A stretch of DNA of 49,056 bases, taken from a virus. A program made the position numbers and the translations under genes. Shown one piece after another: positions 8,950-15,955 of this stretch. Within the stretch, counting starts at the first letter, position 1. Every line of letters begins with the position of its first letter. Under the pieces are notes generated by a model, which was not told the origin of the DNA, did not search any database, and was given only the letters and a program-made list of their open reading frames with translations. The DNA is taken from positions 1-49,056 of IMG/VR virus record IMGVR_UViG_3300022150_000093. One strand, written 5' to 3'.

Positions 8950-9458
8950 GGCTTCACCTGCCCGTTGTAGTCGGCTAGCAACACGTTGATGGGGTTGTCC
9001 GGGAACATTTGCTCCGGCATGCGAGTAGCTTGCAGTTCGCGGATCAGATGAGGAGCGCTGATCAGGCAGGTGAGTACTTCTTTCAGGGCGCTGCGGGTGA
9101 CGGTGATTTTGTCCGTCTTCTGATCGGCCTGGGGAGCCGTTGCCACCGGGGTGCTTGCACTTCGGTACAGGGTTTCGCCTTCCTCGAGCTTTATCAGTTG
9201 CTCGATCATTTGGGTGCCGAACAGTTGGTGCTTTACTACCCGTGCGGCGGGGGTGAGTCCGGGCTGGCTGTTATGCATGGCCGCCTGAACATAGTTGGCG
9301 GCGTCCAGCAGCTCTTCCAACAGGTGCTGAAGCCATTGCTGTTGGGTCAGGTCGCTCCGTTCGGTGGTCACGCCGTACTTCTGCAAGCCGGCCTCGGCGC
9401 GCTCCAGCAGTAGCTGGCGGTTGCGTTCGACATTCTGGTCAGGTGCTGACACGGTCAT
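8946..9458 (-). CDS. Hypothetical early phage protein
   Basis: The product is about 170 residues (MTVSAPDQNVERN onward). The start is uncertain: the ATG at 9458 overlaps the upstream stop but sits only one base from a strong AAGGAGG, while a GTG two codons later (9452) has ideal spacing of about seven bases and may be the true start. The N-terminal half (LLLERAEAGLQKYGVTT, HLLEELLDAANYVQAAM) resembles the helical, MazG-like or nucleotide-pyrophosphohydrolase-type helper domains common in phages. That assignment is tentative. Confidence 0.65.
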   Translation of the reverse strand: MTVSAPDQNVERNRQLLLERAEAGLQKYGVTTERSDLTQQQWLQHLLEELLDAANYVQAAMHNSQPGLTPAARVVKHQLFGTQMIEQLIKLEEGETLYRSASTPVATAPQADQKTDKITVTRSALKEVLTCLISAPHLIRELQATRMPEQMFPDNPINVLLADYNGQVKP

Positions 9459-9661
9459 ACCTCCTTCTCGCATTCGGCGCGGAGCAGCAGCACGTCTATG
9501 CGCAGCTTCTGGTCCTGCAGGTTCTGGATGGTGCTGCGGGCTCGTCCGGCATCGCGATCGGTGAGCGTTGGTAGGCGCTTTTGCAGCAGCAGGATGTTGC
9601 TCTGGTGCGCGGCGTGCTGTTCGCTCAGTTCGCGCAGCTCTTTGAGGAAAGGCTTGCTCAT
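9455..9661 (-). CDS. Small helical phage protein
   Basis: This 68-residue charged protein is predicted to be nearly all helix, with heptad-like leucines (LKELRELSEQHAAHQ, NLQDQKLRIDVLLLRAE). It could form a coiled coil. The ATG overlaps the stop of the upstream gene (ATGA). The function is unknown. Confidence 0.65.
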   Translation of the reverse strand: MSKPFLKELRELSEQHAAHQSNILLLQKRLPTLTDRDAGRARSTIQNLQDQKLRIDVLLLRAECEKEV

Positions 9662-10227
9662 GCTGCGGCGTCCTGTGCTGGCGTTACAGGTGCCGCTGCA
9701 GCAATCAGGGCGGGGCGGAGTTTGTCGGCCAGGCGCTTGGCGCTGTTGGCGAGGCGGTCGGCTTCTTTGGATGCGGCGAACTGCTGGGTGGCGTGGAGCG
9801 CCGGTGCGGCTATGCGTAGCTTTTCTGCCATCTGTTCGATGGTGGTGATGTCGCGCAGTGTGATGTATTCAGGGAATGGCGGGGCGCTTTGCAGTAGGGC
9901 GACTGCGCGGCCCAGGCGTTCGGCTTCCTGGTGCAGGGCCGTGTTGTCTCTGTGTGCGCTTTTCAATTCCGCTGTGACCTTTCGTACTTCATCAGCGTTC
10001 TGCTGTTTCAGTTTGTCGATGTCGCCCTGGTGCAGGTCTGCCTCTGCCCGCAGGCCGGCAATGGTGCTGCGCAGGGCTTCAAAGTGTTCCACGGTCACTT
10101 GGTTTTCATCGTCGCGGCCTTTGTAGTAGGCATCATTGCGGGCTTTGAATGCCCACGCAGCGGCTACCAGGGTGCAGGCGATGGCGATGATCAGGGCGCT
10201 GACGACAGTAGTGGTTAGGTCAATCAT
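9658..10227 (-). CDS. Membrane-anchored coiled-coil phage protein
   Basis: The product has 189 residues. An N-terminal transmembrane helix (TVVSALIIAIACTLVAAAWAF, residues 7-27) is followed by a long charged coiled coil (about 50-110) and an Ala-rich tail. The layout recalls inner-membrane spanins or small membrane scaffolds, but the gene sits in the early operon and not in the lysis cassette, so a lysis role is unlikely. The ribosome-binding site AGGAG lies eight bases before the ATG. The function is unknown. Confidence 0.7.
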   Translation of the reverse strand: MIDLTTTVVSALIIAIACTLVAAAWAFKARNDAYYKGRDDENQVTVEHFEALRSTIAGLRAEADLHQGDIDKLKQQNADEVRKVTAELKSAHRDNTALHQEAERLGRAVALLQSAPPFPEYITLRDITTIEQMAEKLRIAAPALHATQQFAASKEADRLANSAKRLADKLRPALIAAAAPVTPAQDAAA

Positions 10228-10302
10228 GGTTGTGTCTCCTGACCCGGCGCCGGGTACGTGGTGGGTGGACGGCGCCGGGTGGTTTGGCTGCGGTTGGGGC
10301 TA

Positions 10303-11118
10303 TCAGGCGGCGAGCTTGAAGGTGCCGACGGTTAGCGTGGTATGTGCGCCCAGATCGTTCAGCAGTACTTGCTTGAATTCCTGGGCCATTTCTTCTTCTT
10401 GCTGCTCCTGCATTACCCAACGGGGAATGAGGGTGGGCTTGTCACCGGTGCGGATGCTGAGGCGCAGCACGAAGGTGCGTTCGCCGAGGCCGTCATAGGG
10501 AACGGTGGTGAACAGCAGATCGGCCGGTTGCTTCTCGGCGTGGGCAGCTTCGATGCTGTCCATGCTGCTGCGGGTGGCGCCAAAGTTGCTTTCAGTGCTT
10601 GTGCGCTCCGCAGTGGCCTTGACGGTGATGGAGCGGATCTTCTGCACAGCAGCAGAGACCTCCATGATTTCACCCTGGGCATCGATCACTTGCAGGTAGC
10701 TGTTCCAGTCTTCCATCCATTCGGCCAGTTGGGTCTGGCTGAGGTGTTGGCCGGCGATCTGCTGCATGGCCTTGAAGGCGGCGGTGGGCTTGAGTATCAG
10801 CAGGGCTTCATCATCGGCGTGGCCGGGCTCTTCGATATAGCCCAGGTTGAAGATGACGCTGCAGGCCATTTTGTCGGCATCGATAAAACCGTCTGCGTTT
10901 TCTTCTTTGTGCTCTTCGACGTATTTGCAGAAGTCGGCGATGGATTCAGTGCGCAGCTGGCCACGGAAGCGGCTGCGGAATTGCTGCAGGTGCTCGATGT
11001 TTTGCAGCTTGAAGCTGCTCGGCACCAGGATGGCCGGGGTGAACGCTTCAACCACTTTGCCGCTGGCCACGTGGGCGGTTTCGGTGAGCTGGTTGAGCGT
11101 GTCGAGTGGTAATGGCAT
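10303..11118 (-). CDS. DUF2303 family phage protein
   Basis: This 271-residue protein resembles the DUF2303 family found in early regions of many temperate phages (FTPAILVPSSFKLQNIEHLQQFRSRFRG near the N-terminus, later LSQTQLAEWMEDW). No enzymatic motif is visible and no function is established. AAGGAAG precedes the ATG at a good distance. The next gene, encoding a 114-residue protein, commonly travels with this type in phage early operons. The gap of 75 bp downstream (10228-10302) holds no ORF. Confidence 0.8.
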   Translation of the reverse strand: MPLPLDTLNQLTETAHVASGKVVEAFTPAILVPSSFKLQNIEHLQQFRSRFRGQLRTESIADFCKYVEEHKEENADGFIDADKMACSVIFNLGYIEEPGHADDEALLILKPTAAFKAMQQIAGQHLSQTQLAEWMEDWNSYLQVIDAQGEIMEVSAAVQKIRSITVKATAERTSTESNFGATRSSMDSIEAAHAEKQPADLLFTTVPYDGLGERTFVLRLSIRTGDKPTLIPRWVMQEQQEEEMAQEFKQVLLNDLGAHTTLTVGTFKLAA

Positions 11119-11164
11119 TGGGTACTTCCTTTTGGTGGGTGGATAGGTGCTGCGTTGGGTGCGC

Positions 11165-11509
11165 TTAGGTGCGCGGTTCTACCGGGGCCTGTTCACGCTT
11201 GAACAGTTGGCCGGTGGGGTTCTCGGCAAAGAGCTTCAGGCCCTCTGCGGTAACGTGCATGGGGGTTTTAAGGGCTGTGTCTTCACGCTTGCTGCCGCGT
11301 TTGGTGGGCGTGAGAAAATCAAGCTTGTGGGTGATCTCGACCTGGTGGCTTTCGCCGATCTGGGCGATATCCAGCGTGATAACGACTTTGCCTTTCTTGC
11401 CGTGCTCGACAACGCCAGCGGCGACATCGGATAGGGCGCGGCCCATCTGGTTGGCGAATACGCCGGCGTTGAGGTTGGCGATAAAGTCGCCTGGTTCGGT
11501 TGCTTTCAT
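11165..11509 (-). CDS. Hypothetical early phage protein, partner of the DUF2303 gene
   Basis: This 114-residue protein has a helical N-terminus (FANQMGRALSDVAAGVVEHGKKGKVVITLDI), a beta-rich middle and a basic C-terminus ending in EPRT. AGGAG lies seven bases upstream of the ATG. It precedes the DUF2303 gene in the same operon with only 46 bp between, which suggests joint action. I cannot assign a biochemical role. Confidence 0.7.
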   Translation of the reverse strand: MKATEPGDFIANLNAGVFANQMGRALSDVAAGVVEHGKKGKVVITLDIAQIGESHQVEITHKLDFLTPTKRGSKREDTALKTPMHVTAEGLKLFAENPTGQLFKREQAPVEPRT

Positions 11510-11540
11510 GGTGGTGCTCCTGTTGCTTTAGCTGATGCGG

Positions 11541-11789
11541 CTATGCCGCCATGAGTGCCTGGGCCTGCACGCGGGTGTCGAGCCAGCGGGCGAGGTCGGG
11601 CAGGTAGATCACTCGCGGCGCGCGGTTGGAGTCGTGCAGGCGTGAGGGATGCAGGGCTACTTCGCCGTCTTTGATGAGGCGTAGCAGGTGTCTGTCGGTT
11701 TTGATGTGGGGCAGGTGCTCGGTGCGCACTTGCTCCAGCGTGAGGTAGGGCAGGGTGTAGCGGCGTTTGAGTTGCTCAAGGGTGCTCAT
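11541..11789 (-). CDS. PrtN-like transcriptional activator
   Basis: This 82-residue protein resembles the pyocin activator PrtN family, which in Pseudomonas aeruginosa activates pyocin genes after DNA damage. Matching features are LEQLKRRY, TLEQVRTEHLPHIKTDRHLLRLI, the DSNRAPRVIYLPDLARWLD segment and the overall size. In a prophage it could be a phage activator or could affect host bacteriocin promoters. The start overlaps the upstream stop by an ATGA junction. Confidence 0.75.
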   Translation of the reverse strand: MSTLEQLKRRYTLPYLTLEQVRTEHLPHIKTDRHLLRLIKDGEVALHPSRLHDSNRAPRVIYLPDLARWLDTRVQAQALMAA

Positions 11790-12124
11790 GCGACCCCCTT
11801 TATGCGCAGCAGCTCGACGATGCCCTGGGGGCTGTTGCCGAAAACGGTTTGAATCAGGTGCGGGCCGTCCAGCACCATGACCATCAGGTTTTTACCCTGG
11901 GCATTGCCGGGGGCCACGGCGACTGTGTACGGCGCCGGTACTGCGGCGCGGGCTGCTGCGTAGGCTTCGGCCAGTGCCAGATCGCTGCTATGCAGCAGGT
12001 CCAGCCGGGTGAGGGCGTCTTGCCCTGCGGCCTGCGCTTGGTCCGCTGATACGGTGCCTGGGTGGCGCAGGTGCAGGGCGTAGAGTTTGAGTGCGCCGCG
12101 GGCGCTGTCGACCAGGTGCATCAT
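11786..12124 (-). CDS. Hypothetical early phage protein
   Basis: The 112-residue, Ala-rich product has a helical N-terminal half and a C-terminal part with VMVLDGPHLIQTVFGNSPQG. No family is recognised. Coupled starts and stops on both sides (ATGA) support it as a real gene of the leftward operon. Confidence 0.65.
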   Translation of the reverse strand: MMHLVDSARGALKLYALHLRHPGTVSADQAQAAGQDALTRLDLLHSSDLALAEAYAAARAAVPAPYTVAVAPGNAQGKNLMVMVLDGPHLIQTVFGNSPQGIVELLRIKGVA

Positions 12125-12414
12125 GCTGCTTGCTCCTGATCTACTTGCTCTACTTTCACGCCCAGTTCTTTGGCCAGCCAGAGCAGCCCGCGTGGAGTGA
12201 CCAGGGTTTGGTAATACAGCTGGCCTTTGCCATTGTTCATCAGCGGGTTTTTGGCGTGCTGCTTGAGCTTGATGACAAAGCGGCCGGCGTCGATATCGCG
12301 CTGGCGGGGGAGGCGGTTGTGGTCGAGGATGCCGCGCTCTTTGAGGTCGCGGGTCAGGCGGTTCTGGCCGCTGCGAAGCATCTTGGCGGCGTCGCGGAGG
12401 GTGAGGTTATGCAT
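12121..12414 (-). CDS. KilA-C/antirepressor-type DNA-binding protein
   Basis: The 97-residue product begins MHNLTLRDAAKMLRSGQNRL. It matches the C-terminal domain of phage antirepressors (KilA-C/Ant): LTLRDAAKML, LTRDLKERGIL and the TPRGLLWLAKEL signature near the end. Such domains bind DNA and can counter phage repressors. It is the domain alone, without an N-terminal Bro or Rha partner. I chose the ATG at 12414, where AGAGGGGG lies about ten bases upstream; the open frame extends further into the neighbour. Confidence 0.75.
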   Translation of the reverse strand: MHNLTLRDAAKMLRSGQNRLTRDLKERGILDHNRLPRQRDIDAGRFVIKLKQHAKNPLMNNGKGQLYYQTLVTPRGLLWLAKELGVKVEQVDQEQAA

Positions 12415-12658
12415 GGTGGCTGTCCCCCTCTGAGCTGGCCGCCGCTTCTGATGCATCCGCATAGTTCGCGCCGATGGCAGCCATATCGCGCAGCAGGCTA
12501 GCTTCCGAAAAGGTGATTACCTGAGCGCGCTGAGCGGCGCCGATGGCGCCCATGGGCTGGCCGTAATTAATGCCACCTGCATAGCCAGTAGGCCCAAATC
12601 GAACGTCCATCAGGGATTCGCGGATGTACTCGAGTACTGCCGGGCGTTGGGCGCTCAT
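12407..12658 (-). CDS. Hypothetical early phage protein
   Basis: This 83-residue protein begins MSAQRPAVLEYIRESLMDV. The ATG at 12658 overlaps the upstream stop (ATGA), which decides the start against a longer open frame. It is Gly- and Ala-rich with no known motif. It overlaps the KilA-C-type gene by eight bases. Confidence 0.6.
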   Translation of the reverse strand: MSAQRPAVLEYIRESLMDVRFGPTGYAGGINYGQPMGAIGAAQRAQVITFSEASLLRDMAAIGANYADASEAAASSEGDSHHA

Positions 12659-12939
12659 GCTGCACGCTCCAGCCGCCCGTTGGCGCAGTCGTCTATCCAC
12701 TGTTTTACCTGATTGGTGAGCTGGTCAGCCGGTGCTTTGGGCAGCATCAGGGTGTGCAGTTCCAGCCCGATCCGCAGGTGGCAGCGCACTTTTTCGGCTT
12801 CGGGGTGTATTTGCAGGGTGCCGTCGCGGCGTTTGGTGCTGCCGTCTGGTTTCTGCTGGGCAAATACAACGCTGTAGCTGCCAGCACAGCGCACCTGGGT
12901 GGGCAGCAGCTGTTCGCTGAGGGCGGTGAGCTGGATCAT
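12655..12939 (-). CDS. Hypothetical early phage protein
   Basis: The 94-residue product has a beta-rich N-terminal half (GSYSVVFAQQKPDG, GTLQIHPE) and a helical end (LTNQVKQWIDDCANG). It is coupled on both sides by ATGA overlaps. No function can be inferred. Confidence 0.6.
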   Translation of the reverse strand: MIQLTALSEQLLPTQVRCAGSYSVVFAQQKPDGSTKRRDGTLQIHPEAEKVRCHLRIGLELHTLMLPKAPADQLTNQVKQWIDDCANGRLERAA

Positions 12940-13292
12940 GCTGCGCGCCCTCCGCCGTTCCCGGGGTCGGTGGGGTCGATCCAGCCGCCGTTGCCGGGGT
13001 CTTTGGGCTGGGTTTGCTTGGTGCTGAATGCGGGTGATGCCAGCCGGCGAATGAAACTGCCAAAGCTCATTAGATCCAGAAGCGATTCGGCATCGATAAA
13101 CTCTTGGCCTGGTCTGCGCTCCCAGGTGTAGGTTTTGCGAGGTTCTACAAGGGATGGGGCGGCAGGATTGTCACCCACGACCACAGTTAGGCCGGTGCGA
13201 AAGCTGATGGCTTCAACTAGGGCTGGGTTGGACAGTACTGCTGGATGGAGATAAATACGGCATGGGGCCGAACTATGGTTGTTTGGTTGCAT
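12936..13292 (-). CDS. First gene of the leftward early operon, unknown function
   Basis: The product has 118 residues from the ATG at 13292 (MQPNNHSSAPCRIY). A TTG ten codons upstream is open but less likely. The N-terminal part (RIYLHPAVLSNPALVEAISFRTGLTVVVGDN) looks like a small alpha/beta domain. The C-terminus repeats a DPGNGG motif twice. It is the promoter-proximal gene of the leftward operon, about 33 bp from the -10 element of the promoter described at 13325-13353. Confidence 0.65.
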   Translation of the reverse strand: MQPNNHSSAPCRIYLHPAVLSNPALVEAISFRTGLTVVVGDNPAAPSLVEPRKTYTWERRPGQEFIDAESLLDLMSFGSFIRRLASPAFSTKQTQPKDPGNGGWIDPTDPGNGGGRAA

Positions 13293-13324
13293 TTCGCGAT
13301 CCCGTGGTGGGTGGATACGCAACC

Positions 13325-13353
13325 AGTAAAACGAATTGTTTTGATCCTGTCAA
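13325..13353 (-). promoter_or_regulatory. Leftward early promoter (pL-like)
   Basis: Read on the minus strand, TTGACA (plus positions 13348-13353) and TTTACT (13325-13330) are separated by exactly 17 bp. The -35 is perfect and the -10 matches four of six. It lies between the repressor stop and the first gene of the leftward operon. Its -35 abuts and overlaps the symmetrical operator at 13352-13368, and a second AAAAC/GTTTT inverted repeat sits in the spacer and -10, so repressor binding would block it. Confidence 0.75.
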
Positions 13354-13368
13354 CAACGAAACGTTGTT
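13352..13368. promoter_or_regulatory. Repressor operator, leftward
   Basis: A 17-bp perfect inverted repeat AACAACGAAACGTTGTT (7-bp arms, 3-bp centre) overlaps the -35 of the leftward promoter. Its size and symmetry match lambdoid CI operators. Related 17-mers occur upstream of the Cro-like gene. Confidence 0.7.
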
Positions 13369-13396
13369 AACTACATGTCAATTACCGCGATATGTT

Positions 13397-14071
13397 TTAT
13401 AGCTCCCCGGCATGCCATACGATTCGACCTTCAATTCGGAGGTGCCCTATATCGGAGTCGGTGGCCTCTTCATCTGGGAATAGGGATTTATTCAGGTTGT
13501 CACTACAAATTACCCAGCCCCTGGTGTGGGACTGAAATAAACGTTTAATGCTGATCTGGCCGTCAGGTCGACACAGTGCGTAAACTTTACCGCTGACGGG
13601 GGTGGTCTGCGACTCATCGATAAGCAACACATCACCATCAACGATTGTAGGCTCCATGCTCATGCCTTCTGCATAAATCACCCGGAGCTTTTCTGGCTTG
13701 AGATTCATCCTTTTCAGCCAGTCAACCTTGAAAACAAGTCCTCCTTTGACTTCTACGTGATCATTATCATAGCCGCTGCCGGCGCTGCCTTTTGCTGTGT
13801 ATTGAGGTACCACAGCATATTGCGCGCCTGATTCACCGGTGCTTACTGAGGTTTCAACCTCGCCAATAAGGTAAGCCGCGGTTGTCTTTAGGGCTGCAGC
13901 GATTTTTTTAAGATCGTCAATGCTTGGCTCGCGAACGTTATTTTCGTAATTACCGATTCGAGCTTGAGCGCTTTTGCCTTCCCATCCACACAGCTCGCCA
14001 AGTGCGCGCTGCGAAACGGAGGGATGCATGGCCTCTCTGAGGTTTCTGATTCGATTGCCTAATGTATTCAT
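13397..14071 (-). CDS. CI-type phage repressor with S24 self-cleavage domain
   Basis: This 224-residue repressor maintains lysogeny. An N-terminal helix-turn-helix (about residues 18-50, SQRALGELCGWEGKSAQARIGNYENN) binds operators. The C-terminal S24/LexA-like domain has the serine nucleophile S138 (EGMSMEPT) and lysine K176 (SIKRLF). An Ala-Gly pair at 97-98 in the linker is a plausible RecA-stimulated cleavage site. It is divergent from the Cro-like gene across a 101-bp operator region, as expected of a lambdoid immunity region. It would respond to SOS. Confidence 0.95.
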   Translation of the reverse strand: MNTLGNRIRNLREAMHPSVSQRALGELCGWEGKSAQARIGNYENNVREPSIDDLKKIAAALKTTAAYLIGEVETSVSTGESGAQYAVVPQYTAKGSAGSGYDNDHVEVKGGLVFKVDWLKRMNLKPEKLRVIYAEGMSMEPTIVDGDVLLIDESQTTPVSGKVYALCRPDGQISIKRLFQSHTRGWVICSDNLNKSLFPDEEATDSDIGHLRIEGRIVWHAGEL

Positions 14072-14079
14072 CTGTCAAT

Positions 14080-14142
14080 TATCACGAAATGTTTTGTTGT
14101 GCGTGCTTACTTATCGTGTTGCGCTCAAAACAAAACGTTGTT
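14080..14142. promoter_or_regulatory. Divergent operator region between repressor and cro-like gene
   Basis: Two degenerate copies of the 17-bp operator lie here, at 14080-14096 (core ACGAAATGTT) and 14126-14142 (core AAACGTTGTT, 14 of 17 matching the perfect copy). They sit between the divergent repressor and Cro-like genes, where repressor and Cro would set the lysis-lysogeny switch. A GATAAT lies close to the repressor start on the minus strand, but I could not fix either promoter with confidence. Confidence 0.6.
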
Positions 14143-14172
14143 AGTCTCGCCTCATTGATAGAGGAACCTTTC

Positions 14173-14397
14173 ATGAACCGAATTGCTGAAATACGTGCCG
14201 AGGGCAATCTGAGCCAAGCGCAGCTTTGTAGCAAACTGGGCTGGTCGCAAGGTCGAATTAGCAACTATGAGTCGGGCGCTAGAACCCCCGGACTTGATGA
14301 CAGCCGGCGCATTGTTGAGGCGCTCAATGCCTTAGGCGCTACATGCACGCTCGACGATGTCTTTCCGCCTACAGAACTAAACCAGGAGGCCGCATGA
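14173..14397 (+). CDS. Cro-like helix-turn-helix regulator
   Basis: This 74-residue DNA-binding protein has a clear HTH (LSQAQLCSKLGWSQGRISNYESGARTPG, residues 13-40). It is the first rightward gene, divergent from the CI-type repressor, and is the expected Cro counterpart. I chose the ATG at 14173, with AGAGGAA about six bases upstream; the longer open frame would run through the operators. Its stop overlaps the next gene (ATGA). Confidence 0.85.
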   Translation: MNRIAEIRAEGNLSQAQLCSKLGWSQGRISNYESGARTPGLDDSRRIVEALNALGATCTLDDVFPPTELNQEAA

Positions 14398-14624
14398 CAT
14401 CACCCAGTATCTACGCAGATGATTTTGGCATTGGGACTGGGCTTGAAGTCGCTATTGCGCATACCGATCAGGGTCTGGTGCTGCAAGCGCGCCTGAACGG
14501 CAAAGCGTTCGAGAGCTATGCGCCACTGGATACTGAAACGGCTCTGGAAGCGGCGGGGTACCTCATTCGAGGTTCTCAACCACCACGCGCCCTGTTTGCT
14601 TGTCGCGGTACACCTGTTGGTTGA
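14394..14624 (+). CDS. Small early phage protein
   Basis: This 76-residue acidic protein begins MTSPSIYADDFGIGTGLEV. A very good AGGAGG lies four bases before the ATG and the start overlaps the Cro stop (ATGA). Its position after cro recalls lambda cII, but there is no HTH. The 3' end overlaps the convergent gene at 14563-14769 by 62 bp. Confidence 0.6.
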   Translation: MTSPSIYADDFGIGTGLEVAIAHTDQGLVLQARLNGKAFESYAPLDTETALEAAGYLIRGSQPPRALFACRGTPVG

Positions 14625-14769
14625 ATTCAACCTGCACCAGGGTTGGGCTGCGTTGCTTGAGGCGGTAGAAGTCCAGGCCACTGAAGTCCAGTTCCATGGT
14701 GTCGGGATAGCCGTTTAGGAGGTCTTTAAGCATGCCAACCGTGATCAATTCGCTAGGGTTCTGAGCCAT
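14563..14769 (-). CDS. Conserved-type small phage protein, convergent orientation
   Basis: The 68-residue product begins MAQNPSELITVGMLKDLL and contains DFSGLDFYRLKQRSPTLVQVEFNQ, a pattern I associate with a conserved small protein in phage and mobile regions. The start at 14769 follows AGAAGGAA. It is the only minus-strand gene in the rightward early region. The longer open frame upstream is probably not coding. The function is unknown. Confidence 0.6.
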   Translation of the reverse strand: MAQNPSELITVGMLKDLLNGYPDTMELDFSGLDFYRLKQRSPTLVQVEFNQQVYRDKQTGRVVVENLE

Positions 14770-14951
14770 GACAGGTTCCTTCTGAAATAACAACAGCGGC
14801 CCTGGTAAACCAGAGCCGCAAATAGGTGCCGGGAAGTGGTCCACCCACCACAGACAGTCCACTCCCCAGGCGTACGACACAACCATGCCGCAGACCAAGC
14901 ATAAGCGGGTTACCCGCGTCTTGGCTACGGCGTTACAGGGGATTTAACGCC

Positions 14952-15440
14952 ATGAGTCGAGCTACTCAGTTGCCTGATCCGGTGATTGCGCCGGACATTC
15001 ATCAAGCCATTTACCTGGCTAGCCGTGATTACAAGGGGGCGCAGACGGCGCTGGCCTATACGGTCGCGGTTGATCCGGGCACCTTTCAGAAGAAGGTGAG
15101 CCTTTCCAATACGACGCACAAGTTGACCCTGCAGGAGTTTCTGGCGGTGGTTGAGGCGACGGATGACCAGCGTATTGATGATGCCTATGCGCGGCAGCGT
15201 GGCGGGTTGTTCTTCCGGCCTACGCCAGTGCCTGCGACCAACGATGCTTTGCGCGCTCTGGGCAAGCTGCTGGCTGCTGAGGGTGCGTTTGTTGCCAGCC
15301 TGCATGATGGGGTGGCGGACAACGTATGGACCGCCGAGGAGGTTGAAGACCTGGAGGTGCACGGGCACAGGGTGATTGCGAAGGTGCTGGGCATTATGGC
15401 TGGGGCCCGGCAGGCGATGGAGGGCACCGACAATGGCTGA
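14952..15440 (+). CDS. CII/CP76-type phage regulatory protein
   Basis: The product has 162 residues. The N-terminal part (PDIHQAIYLASRDYKGAQTALAYTVAVDPGTFQKKVSLSNTTHKLTLQEFLAVVEATDD) matches the Phage_CP76/YmfL-type regulatory family, in which this segment forms a DNA-binding helix-turn-helix. Such proteins act as CII-like activators at the lysis-lysogeny decision. The ATG at 14952 follows AGGGGAT. The upstream 180 bp (14770-14951) holds no other gene. The remaining C-terminal part is helical. Confidence 0.75.
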   Translation: MSRATQLPDPVIAPDIHQAIYLASRDYKGAQTALAYTVAVDPGTFQKKVSLSNTTHKLTLQEFLAVVEATDDQRIDDAYARQRGGLFFRPTPVPATNDALRALGKLLAAEGAFVASLHDGVADNVWTAEEVEDLEVHGHRVIAKVLGIMAGARQAMEGTDNG

Positions 15441-15654
15441 TTTCTGTGATGTAGGGTCTGAGCGTACGCAGCAGATGCTGGATGATGCTCTGGCTGCGCG
15501 CCGTGCGATCGCTGAAAGGCCGGTGGTCGATCATCAGTACTGCGAAAGCTGCGGCTGCGCTATTCCCCTCAAGCGCCGTGAAGCGCTGCCGGGCGTGGAT
15601 ACCTGCGTTGACTGCCAGCAGATTCTAGAGATCTCGGGGGTGCGCCGTGGATAA
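15433..15654 (+). CDS. TraR/DksA-family zinc-finger protein
   Basis: This 73-residue protein carries the four-cysteine finger CESCG...CVDCQ with an intervening IPLKRREALPGVDT segment, typical of phage TraR/DksA-like proteins. Members bind the RNA polymerase secondary channel and alter host transcription. It overlaps the preceding gene by eight bases and the following GTG start by eight. Confidence 0.85.
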   Translation: MADFCDVGSERTQQMLDDALAARRAIAERPVVDHQYCESCGCAIPLKRREALPGVDTCVDCQQILEISGVRRG

Positions 15655-15955
15655 GCAAACCCCTCCCATTCAGGTGCTGGCACAAGGGTATGCCGATGCG
15701 GTGTGCCTGGGCGGCATAGACCTGTGCGCTGACTTCTCGATTGAAAGTGAGCAGGGCAAGGCGCTGTTCTGGACGATGGTGCTGGGTGGCGTTGTCGGTT
15801 GCATGACGGCGCAGATCGGCGCAGAGCTGACCCGTTATGCCCTGGAGCAGGTGAAGGGTATACCTGAAGGGCTGGAGCGCGCGGCGCAGGAAGCGAATAA
15901 GCCGGCGTTGCGGTTGGTTGTGCCGGGTGCTGATCAGGAGGTGCCCCATGGGTGA
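15647..15955 (+). CDS. Hypothetical phage protein (GTG start)
   Basis: The 102-residue product starts at a GTG overlapping the zinc-finger gene, with GGGGG upstream. The central part (ALFWTMVLGGVVGCMTAQIGAELTRYALEQV) is hydrophobic but interrupted. The function is unknown. The 3' end overlaps the DUF5131 gene start by eight bases, and its distal codons contain the AGGAGG of that gene. Confidence 0.65.
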   Translation: MDKQTPPIQVLAQGYADAVCLGGIDLCADFSIESEQGKALFWTMVLGGVVGCMTAQIGAELTRYALEQVKGIPEGLERAAQEANKPALRLVVPGADQEVPHG

